In this document: piece after piece, positions 17,895 to 27,494 of the stretch
Numbering within the stretch: the stretch's first letter is position 1
How the letters are laid out: each line of letters starts with the position of its first letter
NCBI GenBank assembly: GCA_038117225.1
Contig: JAYOFM010000007.1
Location: 1-55,534 of the forward strand
Length of the DNA: 55,534 nucleotides
Reading direction: 5' to 3'
From: JAYOFM01 sp038117225
Lineage (GTDB): Bacteria; Pseudomonadota; Alphaproteobacteria; Rhodospirillales; Casp-alpha2
Notes under the pieces: generated by a model
What the model was told of the DNA's origin: nothing
The model's database searches: none
What the model saw: the letters and a program-made list of their open reading frames with translations, nothing else
Made by a program: the position numbers and the translations under genes

Positions 17895-19123
17895 GCGATT
17901 TCGCGCTCCGGAATGAACGTTACCAGCTTAGCGTTCCATTCACGTGTATACGCCAACTTGCGCCGGATTTCCGCCTTCACGTTCCAGGGCAGGATCAAGA
18001 TAATATCGGGCTTGCTCTCGCGGAGTCGCTGTTCGGTCACGACGGGCACATGGCTGCCGGGAAGATACCTGCCCTGCTTCAGCGGCGTGTCGTCGACGAC
18101 AAAATCGATGGTCTCGTGACCGATACCACAAGTGTTGAGGAAGGTGTTGCCCTTGGCGGCGGCGCCGAATGCCGCGATTGTCAGCCCATTCTCTTTTTGC
18201 TCGGCAACGTAGGTGCGAAACGCGTCGCAAATGCTAGCCACCCGATCACCAAATCCGCGATAGGTATCGAGTTCGAAAAGTCCTTGCGACGTTTCTTCCG
18301 CAATCAGGTTCTCGACCGCCGGTGAGATGGCATGAGGACCGGATTCCGCGTGCTGCGCAAAAATTCTCAAAGATCCACCGTGGGTTGGCAGTTTGTCCAC
18401 ATCAAAGAGGGTCAGACCGTGTCGCGCAAAGATGTCCCGCACCGCGCCGAACGAATAATAGGAAAAATGCTCGTCGTAGATGGTGTCGAACTGCGTCTCC
18501 GCGAGTAACCGGCCAAGATGCGGAAACTCCATCGTGGCGGCGCCGTCGGGTGCCAGCAGGGTGGCGATGCCGTCGACGAAATCATTCACGTTTGGCACGT
18601 GGGCAAGTACGTTGTTGCCAAGGATCAGGTCCGCGGCCCCCCGTTCGGCGCACAAACGGTCGGCGGTATCCCGGCCGAAAAAATCGATGACCGTTGGCAC
18701 ACCTTTTTCCTCGGCCGCCGCCGCGGCCTGCGCCGCCGGATCGATACCCAAACACGGCACACCGACGCGAACGAAATGCTGTAGGAGGTAGCCGTCGTTG
18801 GATGCGGCTTCGATGACGAAGGAATGCGGCCCGAGTCCGAAGCGCGACACCGCCATGTCGACGTAGCGTGACGCGTGGTCGACCCAGCTCTGAACATAGG
18901 AAGAGAAATATGCATAATCGGGCGTAAACATGTCCTCCGAGCGATTGCTGTCTGCCAGTTGAACCAGCCAGCACGCCTCACAGACCAGAACCCTGAGCCC
19001 AAAGCGCGGCTCGTTACGCGGGTCGGCTAGCTGGTTTTCGCTCAGGTATCTGTTCGCCGGCGGTTGCTCTCCCAGATCGACCACGACATGGTGCAGCGGT
19101 TGACCGCACGACCGGCAGTTCAT
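17891..19123 (-). CDS. Sugar C-methyltransferase (TylC3/NovU-type)
   Basis: A 410-residue SAM-dependent enzyme with the three-part build of deoxysugar C-methyltransferases: an N-terminal zinc finger (Cys3, Cys6, Cys48, Cys51), a central methyltransferase domain with VIEAASNDGYLLQHF (about 103-117), the family's catalytic stretch YDEHFSYYSF and THGGSLRIF, and a C-terminal Rossmann-like domain with AAFGAAAKGNTFLN. Family members add a methyl group to C3 or C5 of a dTDP-4-keto-6-deoxysugar. It overlaps both neighbours by 4 bases (ATGA), indicating tight translational coupling. Position of methylation cannot be told from the sequence. Confidence 0.88.
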   Translation of the reverse strand: MNCRSCGQPLHHVVVDLGEQPPANRYLSENQLADPRNEPRFGLRVLVCEACWLVQLADSNRSEDMFTPDYAYFSSYVQSWVDHASRYVDMAVSRFGLGPHSFVIEAASNDGYLLQHFVRVGVPCLGIDPAAQAAAAAEEKGVPTVIDFFGRDTADRLCAERGAADLILGNNVLAHVPNVNDFVDGIATLLAPDGAATMEFPHLGRLLAETQFDTIYDEHFSYYSFGAVRDIFARHGLTLFDVDKLPTHGGSLRIFAQHAESGPHAISPAVENLIAEETSQGLFELDTYRGFGDRVASICDAFRTYVAEQKENGLTIAAFGAAAKGNTFLNTCGIGHETIDFVVDDTPLKQGRYLPGSHVPVVTEQRLRESKPDIILILPWNVKAEIRRKLAYTREWNAKLVTFIPEREIA

Positions 19124-20760
19124 GGCCCCGGCTCAACACCCGATGACTGATAGGCGGCTTGCAAGAGATAGTCGAGTGTCGGGCGAGGGCGAGCCTTGAT
19201 CAGGATGCGATACCCGAAAAGTCCCTTCGAGAGCTTAACCAGCAACCCGTTGATAGCGGCGAGGAAACTTGAAAAGGAGTTGTCACCGAAAGCGACCTGG
19301 AACGGTGCCGGGACCGCCGTCACCTGCTCGATCTCGAAACCCGCTTCTTCCCAGATGCGACGGAAACTCTTGAACGTGAACAGCCGCGAATGTCCTGGAT
19401 CAAGGATGCCGCGTTTGCCGTAGTTGAAGAACCCGAACAGAAGCTGAAGCCGGTTGGCGAAAAAACCGATATTGCCCGATGTGGCGAAGATCACTTGATC
19501 TGGCCGCGAGTCACGATACAGTCGGTCGAGAAATTTTTCCGGTTCCCGCAAGTGTCCGACCAGATCGAGCAGCAATGTTACGTCATAATCATCGGGTTTC
19601 ACGGGTAGACCAGCATCGATATCGGTCTCGATAAATGCGTCGAGCCGTCCACCATCCTCCGGCGGTTGAAGATCCAACCCGGTGACATGACAACCCTTGT
19701 CGCGGAGTGCGCGGCTGACCAAACCATCCGCCGAGGCGATATCGAGAACCCGCGAACCCGCCGGAACGGCATCGACGACCCACTGGTGCGCCGTCGAAAA
19801 CGTGGTTTTCGGAACGCGGTAGCCGATTTCCCGGCCGCCGGCTGATAGGTCGAATTTCCTCTGGTAGCAAAGATTCAGACGCTGGGCTCGGGCCAGAATC
19901 GCCTGCTTGGCGACATTCCAGGCGTAGACCAAGCCGTTCACGTGGCTGACCTCGTCGCCGTAGAAGGTCGGAATGGGGAACTCCTTGATCCGCGCCTCGG
20001 CCGCGACCATCTGGATGATGATTTCCGTATCGAAGTGAAAAACCTGGGAGTTTTTGTCGAACGGAATACGCTTCAAAAGACCCGTTGAGTAGAGCCGGAG
20101 GCCGGTATGGAACTCGGAAAGGTCGATGCCCAGGACGCGGTTCTCAAACCATGTCAGGACCTGGTTGCCAATCCACTTGTACATCGGCATACCGCCGCGC
20201 AAGGCGTCGGCGCGGTGGATCATGCGCGATCCAAAAACCACGTCGGCATCATCCTCGACCAACGGGACAAGTAATTTCGGCAACTCTTCCGGTGCGTACT
20301 GCCCATCCGCATGGATCAGGCATAGGACATCAAACCCATTTTCGATGGCGTAATGCATGCCAATCTTCACGTTGCCGCCGTAGCCCTGGTTGACCGGGTT
20401 TCGCAGGATGGTCAGTGGAAACGGAAAGGTTGAATCCCGTTGAAACGCCGCGGCACGTTCATAGGTCGAGTCCGGCGACGCATCGTCGATGACCAGGACT
20501 GAGGTGTCGTACGTTAGCAACGCCTCGGGGATGCGGCCGAAGACACTCTCGATGGTTCCTTCGGCATTATAAGCCAGCATGAAAACGAGGATGCGCGGCC
20601 GCCTAGTCGCTCGTTCACCTGCAGCCAGTTTCGCGACCTTGGGCGTCTTCAACGGCGCGCGTTTTCCGCTCCGCGTACCCTTTTTCTCTGGTGTCGCTTT
20701 TTTTCCGGGCACGGTGCCCTCACCTTGTCGAACGGTACGGGGGCGGCCACGGTCGATCAC
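19120..20760 (-). CDS. Fused GT2 glycosyltransferase-methyltransferase
   Basis: A 546-residue two-domain protein. Residues about 55-300 are a GT-A fold, family 2 glycosyltransferase like dolichol-phosphate mannosyltransferases (VLVIDDASPDSTY at 88-100, LIHADGQYAPEEL at 148-160, VVFGSRM). Residues about 330-500 are a class I SAM methyltransferase (RVLDIASADGLVSRAL from 337, then VTGLDLQPPE and a methyltransferase-11-like strand LLLDLVGHL). The first about 50 residues are basic and low-complexity; the frame opens with GTG at 20760 and the true start is uncertain. It heads the sugar operon and overlaps the C-methyltransferase by ATGA. No hydrophobic C-terminal anchor is obvious. Confidence 0.85.
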   Translation of the reverse strand: MIDRGRPRTVRQGEGTVPGKKATPEKKGTRSGKRAPLKTPKVAKLAAGERATRRPRILVFMLAYNAEGTIESVFGRIPEALLTYDTSVLVIDDASPDSTYERAAAFQRDSTFPFPLTILRNPVNQGYGGNVKIGMHYAIENGFDVLCLIHADGQYAPEELPKLLVPLVEDDADVVFGSRMIHRADALRGGMPMYKWIGNQVLTWFENRVLGIDLSEFHTGLRLYSTGLLKRIPFDKNSQVFHFDTEIIIQMVAAEARIKEFPIPTFYGDEVSHVNGLVYAWNVAKQAILARAQRLNLCYQRKFDLSAGGREIGYRVPKTTFSTAHQWVVDAVPAGSRVLDIASADGLVSRALRDKGCHVTGLDLQPPEDGGRLDAFIETDIDAGLPVKPDDYDVTLLLDLVGHLREPEKFLDRLYRDSRPDQVIFATSGNIGFFANRLQLLFGFFNYGKRGILDPGHSRLFTFKSFRRIWEEAGFEIEQVTAVPAPFQVAFGDNSFSSFLAAINGLLVKLSKGLFGYRILIKARPRPTLDYLLQAAYQSSGVEPGP

Positions 20761-20912
20761 GGGGCCACCAGTGCGGTTTTTTATCGTTCCCGCCGCGCAA
20801 TGTCACGCGACGGCTTCGTGGCCGGGGTATTTCCATGCCCGGAGCATATCCCTATACAACCAGTACCGATAAATGAATGGCAGAACATTCGCATGGATGA
20901 GCCAAATCAGCG

Positions 20913-22637
20913 ATGAATTCCGATCCCCATACGCGAAAACCGCTCTGGAATATTTTGTCCTGGGTTTTGTTTATAAGCGGAATTGGTTACCTGCTCAGTG
21001 CAGTTGCCTTCGCCATTGCCGGGCGTCAACCTTTTGTCACGGATTGGTTGCTGTTTTCCTCCCTCGCCCATGGTCGCGGATACTGGGATGCCGCTTGGAC
21101 GTCACTGGAAGGGCATCGGCAAGCCCTGCCGAGGTTGGCGGCGATGGCCGAGATCGAGTTCACGAGCGGCGGAAATCTCCTGCTCGCCCCAGCGGGTTTG
21201 TTGGCACATCTTTTCACGGTCGCGGTTTTCCTCGCAGCGGTTCGCGCCATGTTCGTTGGGCGCGGGTCGACGGCCAAGCGCTCGGTGCTTGGCCTGATAC
21301 TGGTGTTGTTGTTCTTCACGATCGACATGGGGCCGCTGACACGCGGTGATTCGCAGACGCAGTGGATACCGTTTGTGACCGTGTTCTCGGTGGCGGCTTT
21401 CGCGGCCATGGGGCAGGCCATGGCGTTGCCTCCCGATCATCGTACTCTGTTGTATCTCCTGTCTTTTGTTGCCTCGGCGGCGGCGACCGCATCCGGCATC
21501 GTCGGTATCCTTGTCTGGCCGGCGCTTCTGTTTGCCGTGATTGTTTCGCGCGGCGGCGGCCGGGCGTTTTTGTGGTTGGCGTTGACGACGGTCGTCGTGC
21601 TTGTCCCGTTCTTCCAAAACAATGCCATCGGAACAGGTACGCCGTCCGGCGAGGTCGTGGCGCAGTTGTCGGATCCCCTGCATCTCTTGACCGGGCTTGC
21701 GTCGTTTGTCGGCATGCCTGTCTCCGCAGCGCTATTCGTGCAGCCGTTCGCGCGGTGGAGTTTCGAGGCCGGCGTCGGTATCGGGTCCCTCATTCTTGCG
21801 CTACAGGTTTGGTTCCTTGCCGACGGTCTCTTGCGCCGGCGTGCCGGTGGCTTCGAGGCTTTCGCTCTGGCCATGTTGATTTTCACGTTGCTCTGTGGCG
21901 CGGCCTTCACCATCAAGCGCTTCGAGCCAGGTGCTCCGGTTGCCTCGTTCGATCGATTTTGGCAAATCATCCTCATGTGTTGGGTGATCACCGCCCTGTT
22001 GGCGTGGCGTCGCTGGGCGCCGGTCTCGGCGTTCGGCATCAAGTGCCTGATCCTGGTTGGCCTAGGTGCCGCTGGACTGTTTGCCCCGAAGCAGTTGTTC
22101 GTCGGTATCGATGCGCGGGCCAACGCTGTGCTGACCGATGCCATGGGCAGCGCCATCGCCGTGGGCGTCCACGATCAGACACTGCATCAGCGTTTCAGCT
22201 ACGATACAGGAACCATGTCGATAACCCGCGCCTATCTTCGCCAACGACGACTGCGCCCGGTTCACGATGCGGCTGCCCGTGCAATGGGAAGCGCCGTCGG
22301 GGGAACGAACATCGTCGGTGCCTGTGGCGGAAGGATTGATCAATTCACGGCGACGCCGGGTGGAAACGGTGCCCGGCGTGTCTGGGGAACCTGGCCGGCC
22401 AAGGTTGCCGCCGCCGCTGATGGAATTACAATCACTGACACGGCGGGAAACGCTGTTGGTATGGCCCGTGCCTGGCGTACGCCGTGGCAGCCGAAATATT
22501 TCCCTCGACTCGGTCCCAAGGACTCGCCCGGCCAGTGGTTCGGATATATCGGCGCTTCAACTGGTCCGCCCTGGACCGCCTACGTCCTCGACGCATCCGG
22601 AAAAGCAACCTGCCGGCTCGGCGAGATTCGCGGTTAG
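20913..22637 (+). CDS. Polytopic membrane protein of unknown function
   Basis: A 574-residue protein with about ten hydrophobic segments in residues 10-400 and a C-terminal hydrophilic portion (about 410-574) that probably lies outside the membrane. I do not recognise a family; there is no clear glycosyltransferase motif. A pair of Cys (in VGACGG and ATCRLG) lies in the C-terminal part. It is transcribed divergently from the nucleotide-sugar operon across about 150 bases, so a role in export, polymerisation or acceptor synthesis for that sugar is possible, though this rests on position only. Its stop is 4 bases from the convergent cytochrome gene. Confidence 0.8.
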   Translation: MNSDPHTRKPLWNILSWVLFISGIGYLLSAVAFAIAGRQPFVTDWLLFSSLAHGRGYWDAAWTSLEGHRQALPRLAAMAEIEFTSGGNLLLAPAGLLAHLFTVAVFLAAVRAMFVGRGSTAKRSVLGLILVLLFFTIDMGPLTRGDSQTQWIPFVTVFSVAAFAAMGQAMALPPDHRTLLYLLSFVASAAATASGIVGILVWPALLFAVIVSRGGGRAFLWLALTTVVVLVPFFQNNAIGTGTPSGEVVAQLSDPLHLLTGLASFVGMPVSAALFVQPFARWSFEAGVGIGSLILALQVWFLADGLLRRRAGGFEAFALAMLIFTLLCGAAFTIKRFEPGAPVASFDRFWQIILMCWVITALLAWRRWAPVSAFGIKCLILVGLGAAGLFAPKQLFVGIDARANAVLTDAMGSAIAVGVHDQTLHQRFSYDTGTMSITRAYLRQRRLRPVHDAAARAMGSAVGGTNIVGACGGRIDQFTATPGGNGARRVWGTWPAKVAAAADGITITDTAGNAVGMARAWRTPWQPKYFPRLGPKDSPGQWFGYIGASTGPPWTAYVLDASGKATCRLGEIRG

Positions 22638-22641
22638 CCGC

Positions 22642-23112
22642 CTAACCGCCACTTCCGGCGCGCTGGTTCAATTCATCGTGGCGGGCGCGGATGGCGGGGG
22701 GCCATTGGCTCTTGATATAGGACAGCGCGGCGATGATGTCGGCGTCCGACAGGCTATCGCGGAAGGCCGGCATGTCGCTTTCGTAGGCGCCGCCGACCAC
22801 GGCCGCCGGTCCATCCCGTGTCAAGATGATCAGCTGCGCATCCGGGTGATGCCAAGTATGGCCGCTGGCGTCGTGCGGCGGCGCCGGCAGGCGGCCATCC
22901 GGTTTGCGGGTGCGCCAATCCGGTTGGCCTTGCAGGCGCGCGCCGTGGCAGGCGGCACAGGCTTCCGCGTAGACGCGTTCGCCACGCGAGACGAGCGCGG
23001 CATCATCGGGACGCAGAGCCAACGGCGCCGCCGTGTCGCGCGACAGCCACCATGTGCTGCCGGCGAGGACACCGAGCACCGCGACGGCGGCGAGGGTCTT
23101 GGCGCTGTTCAT
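22642..23112 (-). CDS. c-type cytochrome, class I-like
   Basis: A 156-residue exported protein with one N-terminal hydrophobic segment (about 6-24) that may stay as an anchor, since no clear cleavage motif follows. One haem c site CAACH is at residues 52-56, and Met114 in ESDMPAF is the likely sixth haem ligand. The pattern GERVYAEACAACHG and the PAF segment are typical of small electron-transfer cytochromes. The product would act in the periplasm. No oxidase or dehydrogenase partner is adjacent. It converges with the membrane-protein gene. Confidence 0.9.
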   Translation of the reverse strand: MNSAKTLAAVAVLGVLAGSTWWLSRDTAAPLALRPDDAALVSRGERVYAEACAACHGARLQGQPDWRTRKPDGRLPAPPHDASGHTWHHPDAQLIILTRDGPAAVVGGAYESDMPAFRDSLSDADIIAALSYIKSQWPPAIRARHDELNQRAGSGG

Positions 23113-23203
23113 GCGGCCCGGCGGTCCCTGTCAATTCGCGTGACGGCACCGAATTTAGGCCTTCCCGCCACGGCAAGGTCAACCGCCGGTTCGCAATAGC
23201 GCG

Positions 23204-23632
23204 TCAGCCGCGCGTCACCTGGATTCGCTTCTTGTCCGCCGCCTTCGGTGCCGTCTTGGCGATCTTGACCGCCAGCACGCCGTCCTTGTGAACGGCGTGT
23301 ATTTTTTCGGCGTCGGCGTCATCGGGCAGTTTGAAGGTACGGCGGAAGGTGCCGTAAACCCGTTCGGAGAAATAGAACCCCTTGCCCTCTTCCTCGCGGC
23401 TGGCGCGTTTCTCGCCGGTCACGGTCAAGCGGCCATCGTGCACCTCGACGTCGATGTCCTCGTCGGCGACGCCGGGTAGTTCGACGCAGATTTCATAGGC
23501 ATCGTCGGTATATGCCGCCTCGGCGCTTGGCGAGAAGAACTCGGCCACCTTGTGGCCGAATTGACGCACCGGCGCATAAATCTGCGACCACCAGTCGGGC
23601 AGATGCGGGGCGACTTCGGTTTTTTCGACCAT
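23204..23632 (-). CDS. Small heat-shock protein, Hsp20 family
   Basis: An ATP-independent holdase of about 142 residues. The alpha-crystallin domain spans about residues 42-135 (YEICVELPGVADEDIDVEVH, then RLTVTGEK, FRRTFKLPDDAD, GVLAVKIAK). I chose ATG at 23632 (MVEKTEVAPH) because GGAGG lies 8 bases upstream (23645-23641), whereas the longer start at 23647 would place that site inside the gene. The C-terminal IxI-type motif is weak (RIQV). No heat-shock promoter or ROSE-type hairpin was recognised upstream. Confidence 0.93.
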   Translation of the reverse strand: MVEKTEVAPHLPDWWSQIYAPVRQFGHKVAEFFSPSAEAAYTDDAYEICVELPGVADEDIDVEVHDGRLTVTGEKRASREEEGKGFYFSERVYGTFRRTFKLPDDADAEKIHAVHKDGVLAVKIAKTAPKAADKKRIQVTRG

Positions 23633-23733
23633 GATCCAATCCTCCATGCTTTAGGGAACGCTACGATGGAAATTGGATTATGGCGCCGGCCCGCCGCGGC
23701 CGCGTTGATTCGGATCAAATACCGGTGTGATCG

Positions 23734-24681
23734 CTAAACCAGCCAGGCCAGCGTCAGCGGCAGGGTGATGGCGGCAAGCAAGGTGGTGCCGGTGATGATG
23801 CCGGCCATCAGTTCGGCGTCGGAGCCCATCTGACGGGAAATCACGTAGGCGGTCGCCGATGCCGGGGCCGCCGTGAACATCAGCGCCACCGCGCGCTCCA
23901 TGCCGTCGACGCCGAGCCCGTGCGCGGCGGCCATGGTCAAAACCGGCATCAGCGCCAGCTTGAGAACACTCGAAAAAGCGATGGCGCCGCCACCCGTGCG
24001 GACCGCCGCCGGCATCAGCCCGGCGCCAACCGCCATCAGCGCCAGCGGCAGCGATGCCGAACCGAGGATCCGCAGCGTCGGCCCGAGCAACGGCGGCAGC
24101 GGAAGACCGGCCATGTTCCACAACGCGCCGCCAACGGTCGACAGCACGATTGGATTCTTGAACAGCGATAGCAGCGCCGAAAGCGCGCTCGGCCGACCAC
24201 CAGGTTTTGCCACCGCGCCGTCGGGTACCCAGGCGATATGGGCAATCACGCCCATGACGTTGATCAGCGGTGCGATGACCGCCAACGCCACCGCCGTTGC
24301 CGCGATCGCCGCGTCGCCGAAGAACGCCAACGCGGCGGCGATACCGATGTAGGAATTGGGCCGCGTCGCGCCCTGAAACACGGCGGTGAAGGAAGCGCCT
24401 GAAAGGTCGCGTCCGAGGCCGGGTGTGGCGCGCAATGGTGCCGTCAGCAAACCAGCGCCGCCAATGCCCAACAGGATGACCAGCGCCAGCGGCCCCATGT
24501 CGGCCCAGACCACGGCGACGCCGGCGATCTTGGTGAACAGCAGGGCCGGAAACAGCACCCAGAACACCAACCACTCGGCGCCGCGCCAGAAGTCGTCGCC
24601 CAGCAGCCCCCGCGTCCTCAGGCCATAACCGAGCGCGATGGTCAAAAACACCGGCGCCAGGGCGGAGACAGCACCATTCAT
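23734..24681 (-). CDS. AEC-family (auxin efflux carrier-like) transporter
   Basis: A 315-residue inner-membrane protein with about ten membrane segments, matching the AEC fold: two halves, with family-like segments ALAPVFLTIALGYGLRTRGLL at the N-terminus and PASATAYVISRQMGSDAELM near the C-terminus. Bacterial members export or import small carboxylates such as malate or malonate. It overlaps the start of the ruvX stop by 4 bases, so the two are translationally coupled. Substrate is unknown. Confidence 0.9.
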   Translation of the reverse strand: MNGAVSALAPVFLTIALGYGLRTRGLLGDDFWRGAEWLVFWVLFPALLFTKIAGVAVVWADMGPLALVILLGIGGAGLLTAPLRATPGLGRDLSGASFTAVFQGATRPNSYIGIAAALAFFGDAAIAATAVALAVIAPLINVMGVIAHIAWVPDGAVAKPGGRPSALSALLSLFKNPIVLSTVGGALWNMAGLPLPPLLGPTLRILGSASLPLALMAVGAGLMPAAVRTGGGAIAFSSVLKLALMPVLTMAAAHGLGVDGMERAVALMFTAAPASATAYVISRQMGSDAELMAGIITGTTLLAAITLPLTLAWLV

Positions 24682-25157
24682 GGCGTGCCACGGCCCTTCG
24701 ACATGGCATCCAGCGCGCCTTGCAGGATGTAGGCGGCGGCCATCTTGTCGACGACCTGGGCACGTCGGCGGCGGGTCATGTCGGCTTCGTCGATCAGCAG
24801 GCGTTCGATGGCGGCGGTCGACAGGCGTTCGTCCCAGAAGGCGATGGGCAGATCGCGCAGCAACAGCACATTGGCGGCGAATTGCCGGGTCGATTGGCAG
24901 CGCGGGCCCTCCTGGCCGTCCATTTCCACCGGCAAGCCGATGATCAGGCCGCCAATGTCCTCGGCGTCGACGATGGCCAGCAGTGTCGCCGCGTCAGCTT
25001 GGAACTTGCTGCGACGGATCGTGTCGAGCGGGCTCGCCACCTTCAGATCCGTGTCCGAGACGGCGAGGCCGATGGTCTTCGAGCCGAGATCGAGCCCGAG
25101 CAACCGGCGGCCGGCCACGCGCGCGGCGGCAATATCGTGGATCGGATCGACGATCAT
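24678..25157 (-). CDS. ruvX: Putative pre-16S rRNA nuclease / Holliday junction resolvase YqgF
   Basis: An RNase H-fold nuclease of 159 residues. The signature GLDLGSKTIGLAVSD (21-35) carries the first catalytic Asp (Asp23); LIIGLPVEMDGQEGPRCQST, WDERLSTAAIERLL and VDKMAAAYILQ supply the other acidic residues. In E. coli the homologue processes the 5' end of 16S rRNA. I chose ATG at 25157 (MIVDPIHDI) over a TTG at 25172 by homology. In many alphaproteobacteria it sits beside gatC; here an SH3 gene and an MFS gene intervene. Confidence 0.92.
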   Translation of the reverse strand: MIVDPIHDIAAARVAGRRLLGLDLGSKTIGLAVSDTDLKVASPLDTIRRSKFQADAATLLAIVDAEDIGGLIIGLPVEMDGQEGPRCQSTRQFAANVLLLRDLPIAFWDERLSTAAIERLLIDEADMTRRRRAQVVDKMAAAYILQGALDAMSKGRGTP

Positions 25158-25240
25158 TTTGGTAAATTTCAATCCCGGTTGTGACGGCGGTCCTAGCGCC
25201 CAGGGCCTTGCTCGGATATCATAACGGTAACTCCTTGTAA

Positions 25241-26143
25241 TTGCTTATTTCCAAAGCGATGCGGCGGGGCGTGATGAAGGCAACGGGATTGAGCGCGAAA
25301 AGGTGGCCACGCATGGTGGCGCTGGTGATGGCACGGAGGATGGTCCGTGCCACCGCCGTGGTCATTGCCCTGGTGGCGTTTTTGGCGCCGCTGTCGGCCA
25401 TCGGCGCCGATCTGACCATGTTCGGTGTATCGGTGACCCTGCACCGGGGGTCCTACGCGGTGCTCAAGGGCGTCAACGTGCGCGCGCAGCCACGGACCAG
25501 CGGCGATCGCGTCAGCACGCTGGTGATGGGCGCGCGGGTGGAAGTCGTCGCGCGCACCAAGGATGGCAATTGGTTGGTGGTCGGCAAACGCGGCAAGCCC
25601 CTCGGGTTCGTTTATGCCCCGGTGATGATGCCGCTGGTGGACGGTGATTTGGAAGATGACATCATCGGCGCGGTCGACATCGCCGACGGTGGCCGTTGTG
25701 CCTATCGGCTTGAGTACGAGGGCAAGAGCCCGATCGAGGGTCAGCCGTTCCAGGTCTTTGACTACGCGGTGGATGTGACGTGCAAATCGGCCATCGGCGC
25801 TCTGCGGTTTCCGATGCAAATGTTCATGACCGAAACGCCATACCAATTCTCGCCGAGCCGTCGGGTTTTCCAGATCAACGTGGACCTGCGCGAGGATTTC
25901 CACGCCAAGGAGGACATGCTGACGGCGATCTTCCTGTTTGATCTCGATAAGGGACGGATCACCCTCGATACGGTGACGCTGGCCGATTATCGGCGGGATC
26001 AAAAGGCGACACCGTGGCAGCCGGCCACGGCCGTGCGCCAGGCGCTGACGGCGGCGCTGGAAATGGCTCTCGCCGCGTGGAATACCGAAGCCTGGAATGA
26101 CATCGCCAAGAAACGGCGAAAATCGACAGACTCGGCGGGCTGA
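25241..26143 (+). CDS. Exported SH3-domain protein
   Basis: A protein of up to 300 residues. A hydrophobic stretch (about 37-55, ending SAIGA) looks like a signal peptide or anchor, and the basic residues before it make the exact start uncertain: the frame opens with TTG at 25241, with an ATG at 25259 also possible. A bacterial SH3 domain follows (about 66-125: VNVRAQPRTSGDRVSTLVMG, then EVVARTKDGNWLVVG). The remaining 170 residues have no motif I recognise. Such proteins usually act in the envelope. Its stop directly abuts the MFS start. Confidence 0.83.
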   Translation: MLISKAMRRGVMKATGLSAKRWPRMVALVMARRMVRATAVVIALVAFLAPLSAIGADLTMFGVSVTLHRGSYAVLKGVNVRAQPRTSGDRVSTLVMGARVEVVARTKDGNWLVVGKRGKPLGFVYAPVMMPLVDGDLEDDIIGAVDIADGGRCAYRLEYEGKSPIEGQPFQVFDYAVDVTCKSAIGALRFPMQMFMTETPYQFSPSRRVFQINVDLREDFHAKEDMLTAIFLFDLDKGRITLDTVTLADYRRDQKATPWQPATAVRQALTAALEMALAAWNTEAWNDIAKKRRKSTDSAG

Positions 26144-27391
26144 TTGGCCGATCACCCGTCCTTCTCGCCGTCGCGGCCGATCGTCATCGTCGCCGTCGTC
26201 TGCGTGGCGCAGACCCTGGCGCAGATCGGCGCCTTTTCCGTGCCGGCGCTGTTGCCGACCTTCATCGCCGCCTGGAACCTAAGCAATACCGACGCCGGTT
26301 GGATCACCGGCATCTTTTATCTTGGGTACGTGGTGGCGGTGCCGGTGTTGGCGTCGTTGACCGACCGTATTGATGCCAAGCGTGTCTATCTGTTCGGGGT
26401 CGCGTTGATCAGCATCGCCGCGTTCGGCTATGCCACGCTGGCCGACGGGTTCTGGTCAGCCCTGGTGCTGCGAGCGTTGTGGGGAATCGGCTGGGCCGGT
26501 GTCTATATGCCGGGCCTCAAGGCATTGAGTGATCTGGTCGAGGGGCCGGGGCAATCCCGCGCCGTGACCGCGCACGCGGCCAGCGTCGGCGTCAGCGGCG
26601 CCGCCTCATTCCTCATCGCCGGCACCATCGCCGAGTGGGCCGGCTGGCGATGGGGCATCGCTGTCGGCGGTGTTGGCGCGGTCCTGGCTTGGCTGTTGAT
26701 GGCGCTGTTCCTGCCGGCGCGACGGCCAATACCGTCGACAACGCCGAAAACAGCGCTGCTCGATTTCAGGCCGGTGCTGCGCAATCGCTCGGCGATGGCC
26801 TATTCCATCGGCTATTGCGTTCACACGCTGGAAATGAGCGCGCTTCGAAGCTGGGTCGTCACCTTCCTTGCCTTCGTCGCGCTACGTGAAGGGGCGGGCG
26901 GCTTCGCGGACATTTGGCTGACGCCGACCGTGGTCGCCACGCTGATGGGATTGCTCGGCGTCTGGGCCAGCGTGACCGGCAACGAAATGTCCATCCGCTT
27001 CGGCCGCCGGCGCTTGATTCTAATCGTCATGCTGGCCGGGGTCGCCATGGCGGCGGGTATCGGATTCTCGGCGGCGGTTTCCTATCACTTGGCGGCGGCA
27101 TTGGTGTTCGGCTATGCGGCGTTGATCTGGGCCGATTCCTCGTCGCTGACGGCGGGAGCGGCGGGGAGCGCCCGGCCGGGCCAGCGCGGCGCCACCCTGG
27201 CCGTGCATTCGACCCTCGGCTACGCCGGTGGCTTTCTCGGGCCGCTGGTGCTGGGGATCAGCCTCGATCTCGCCGGTGGCGCCAGCCCGTTCGGCTGGGG
27301 CATGGGCTTTCTCGCGGTCGCCGCCGTCACCGCCATCGGCCCGTTGGCCATTCTGCTGCTGAAGCCCGAGGGGTTGGCGGGGGATCGATAG
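26144..27391 (+). CDS. MFS transporter
   Basis: A 415-residue, about 12-segment major facilitator permease. The loop 2-3 motif appears as ASLTDRIDAKRVYLFG, and ALWGIGWAGVYMPGLKALSDL is typical of a nitrate/cyanate or sugar-like MFS branch. It begins with a TTG immediately after the SH3 protein stop (TGA-TTG), so both are probably one transcript. Function unknown. A strong inverted repeat at 27495-27519 lies downstream and could end the transcript. Confidence 0.88.
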   Translation: MADHPSFSPSRPIVIVAVVCVAQTLAQIGAFSVPALLPTFIAAWNLSNTDAGWITGIFYLGYVVAVPVLASLTDRIDAKRVYLFGVALISIAAFGYATLADGFWSALVLRALWGIGWAGVYMPGLKALSDLVEGPGQSRAVTAHAASVGVSGAASFLIAGTIAEWAGWRWGIAVGGVGAVLAWLLMALFLPARRPIPSTTPKTALLDFRPVLRNRSAMAYSIGYCVHTLEMSALRSWVVTFLAFVALREGAGGFADIWLTPTVVATLMGLLGVWASVTGNEMSIRFGRRRLILIVMLAGVAMAAGIGFSAAVSYHLAAALVFGYAALIWADSSSLTAGAAGSARPGQRGATLAVHSTLGYAGGFLGPLVLGISLDLAGGASPFGWGMGFLAVAAVTAIGPLAILLLKPEGLAGDR

Positions 27392-27494
27392 GCGGCGTCA
27401 ACCGAATACGGTCTGAAGACGTTCCGCCTGGTATCGTGGGACGAGGAGCAGGGCAGGGTAGTCGCCTTCCGCGACCCGCGGCAGCCACGCCCGG

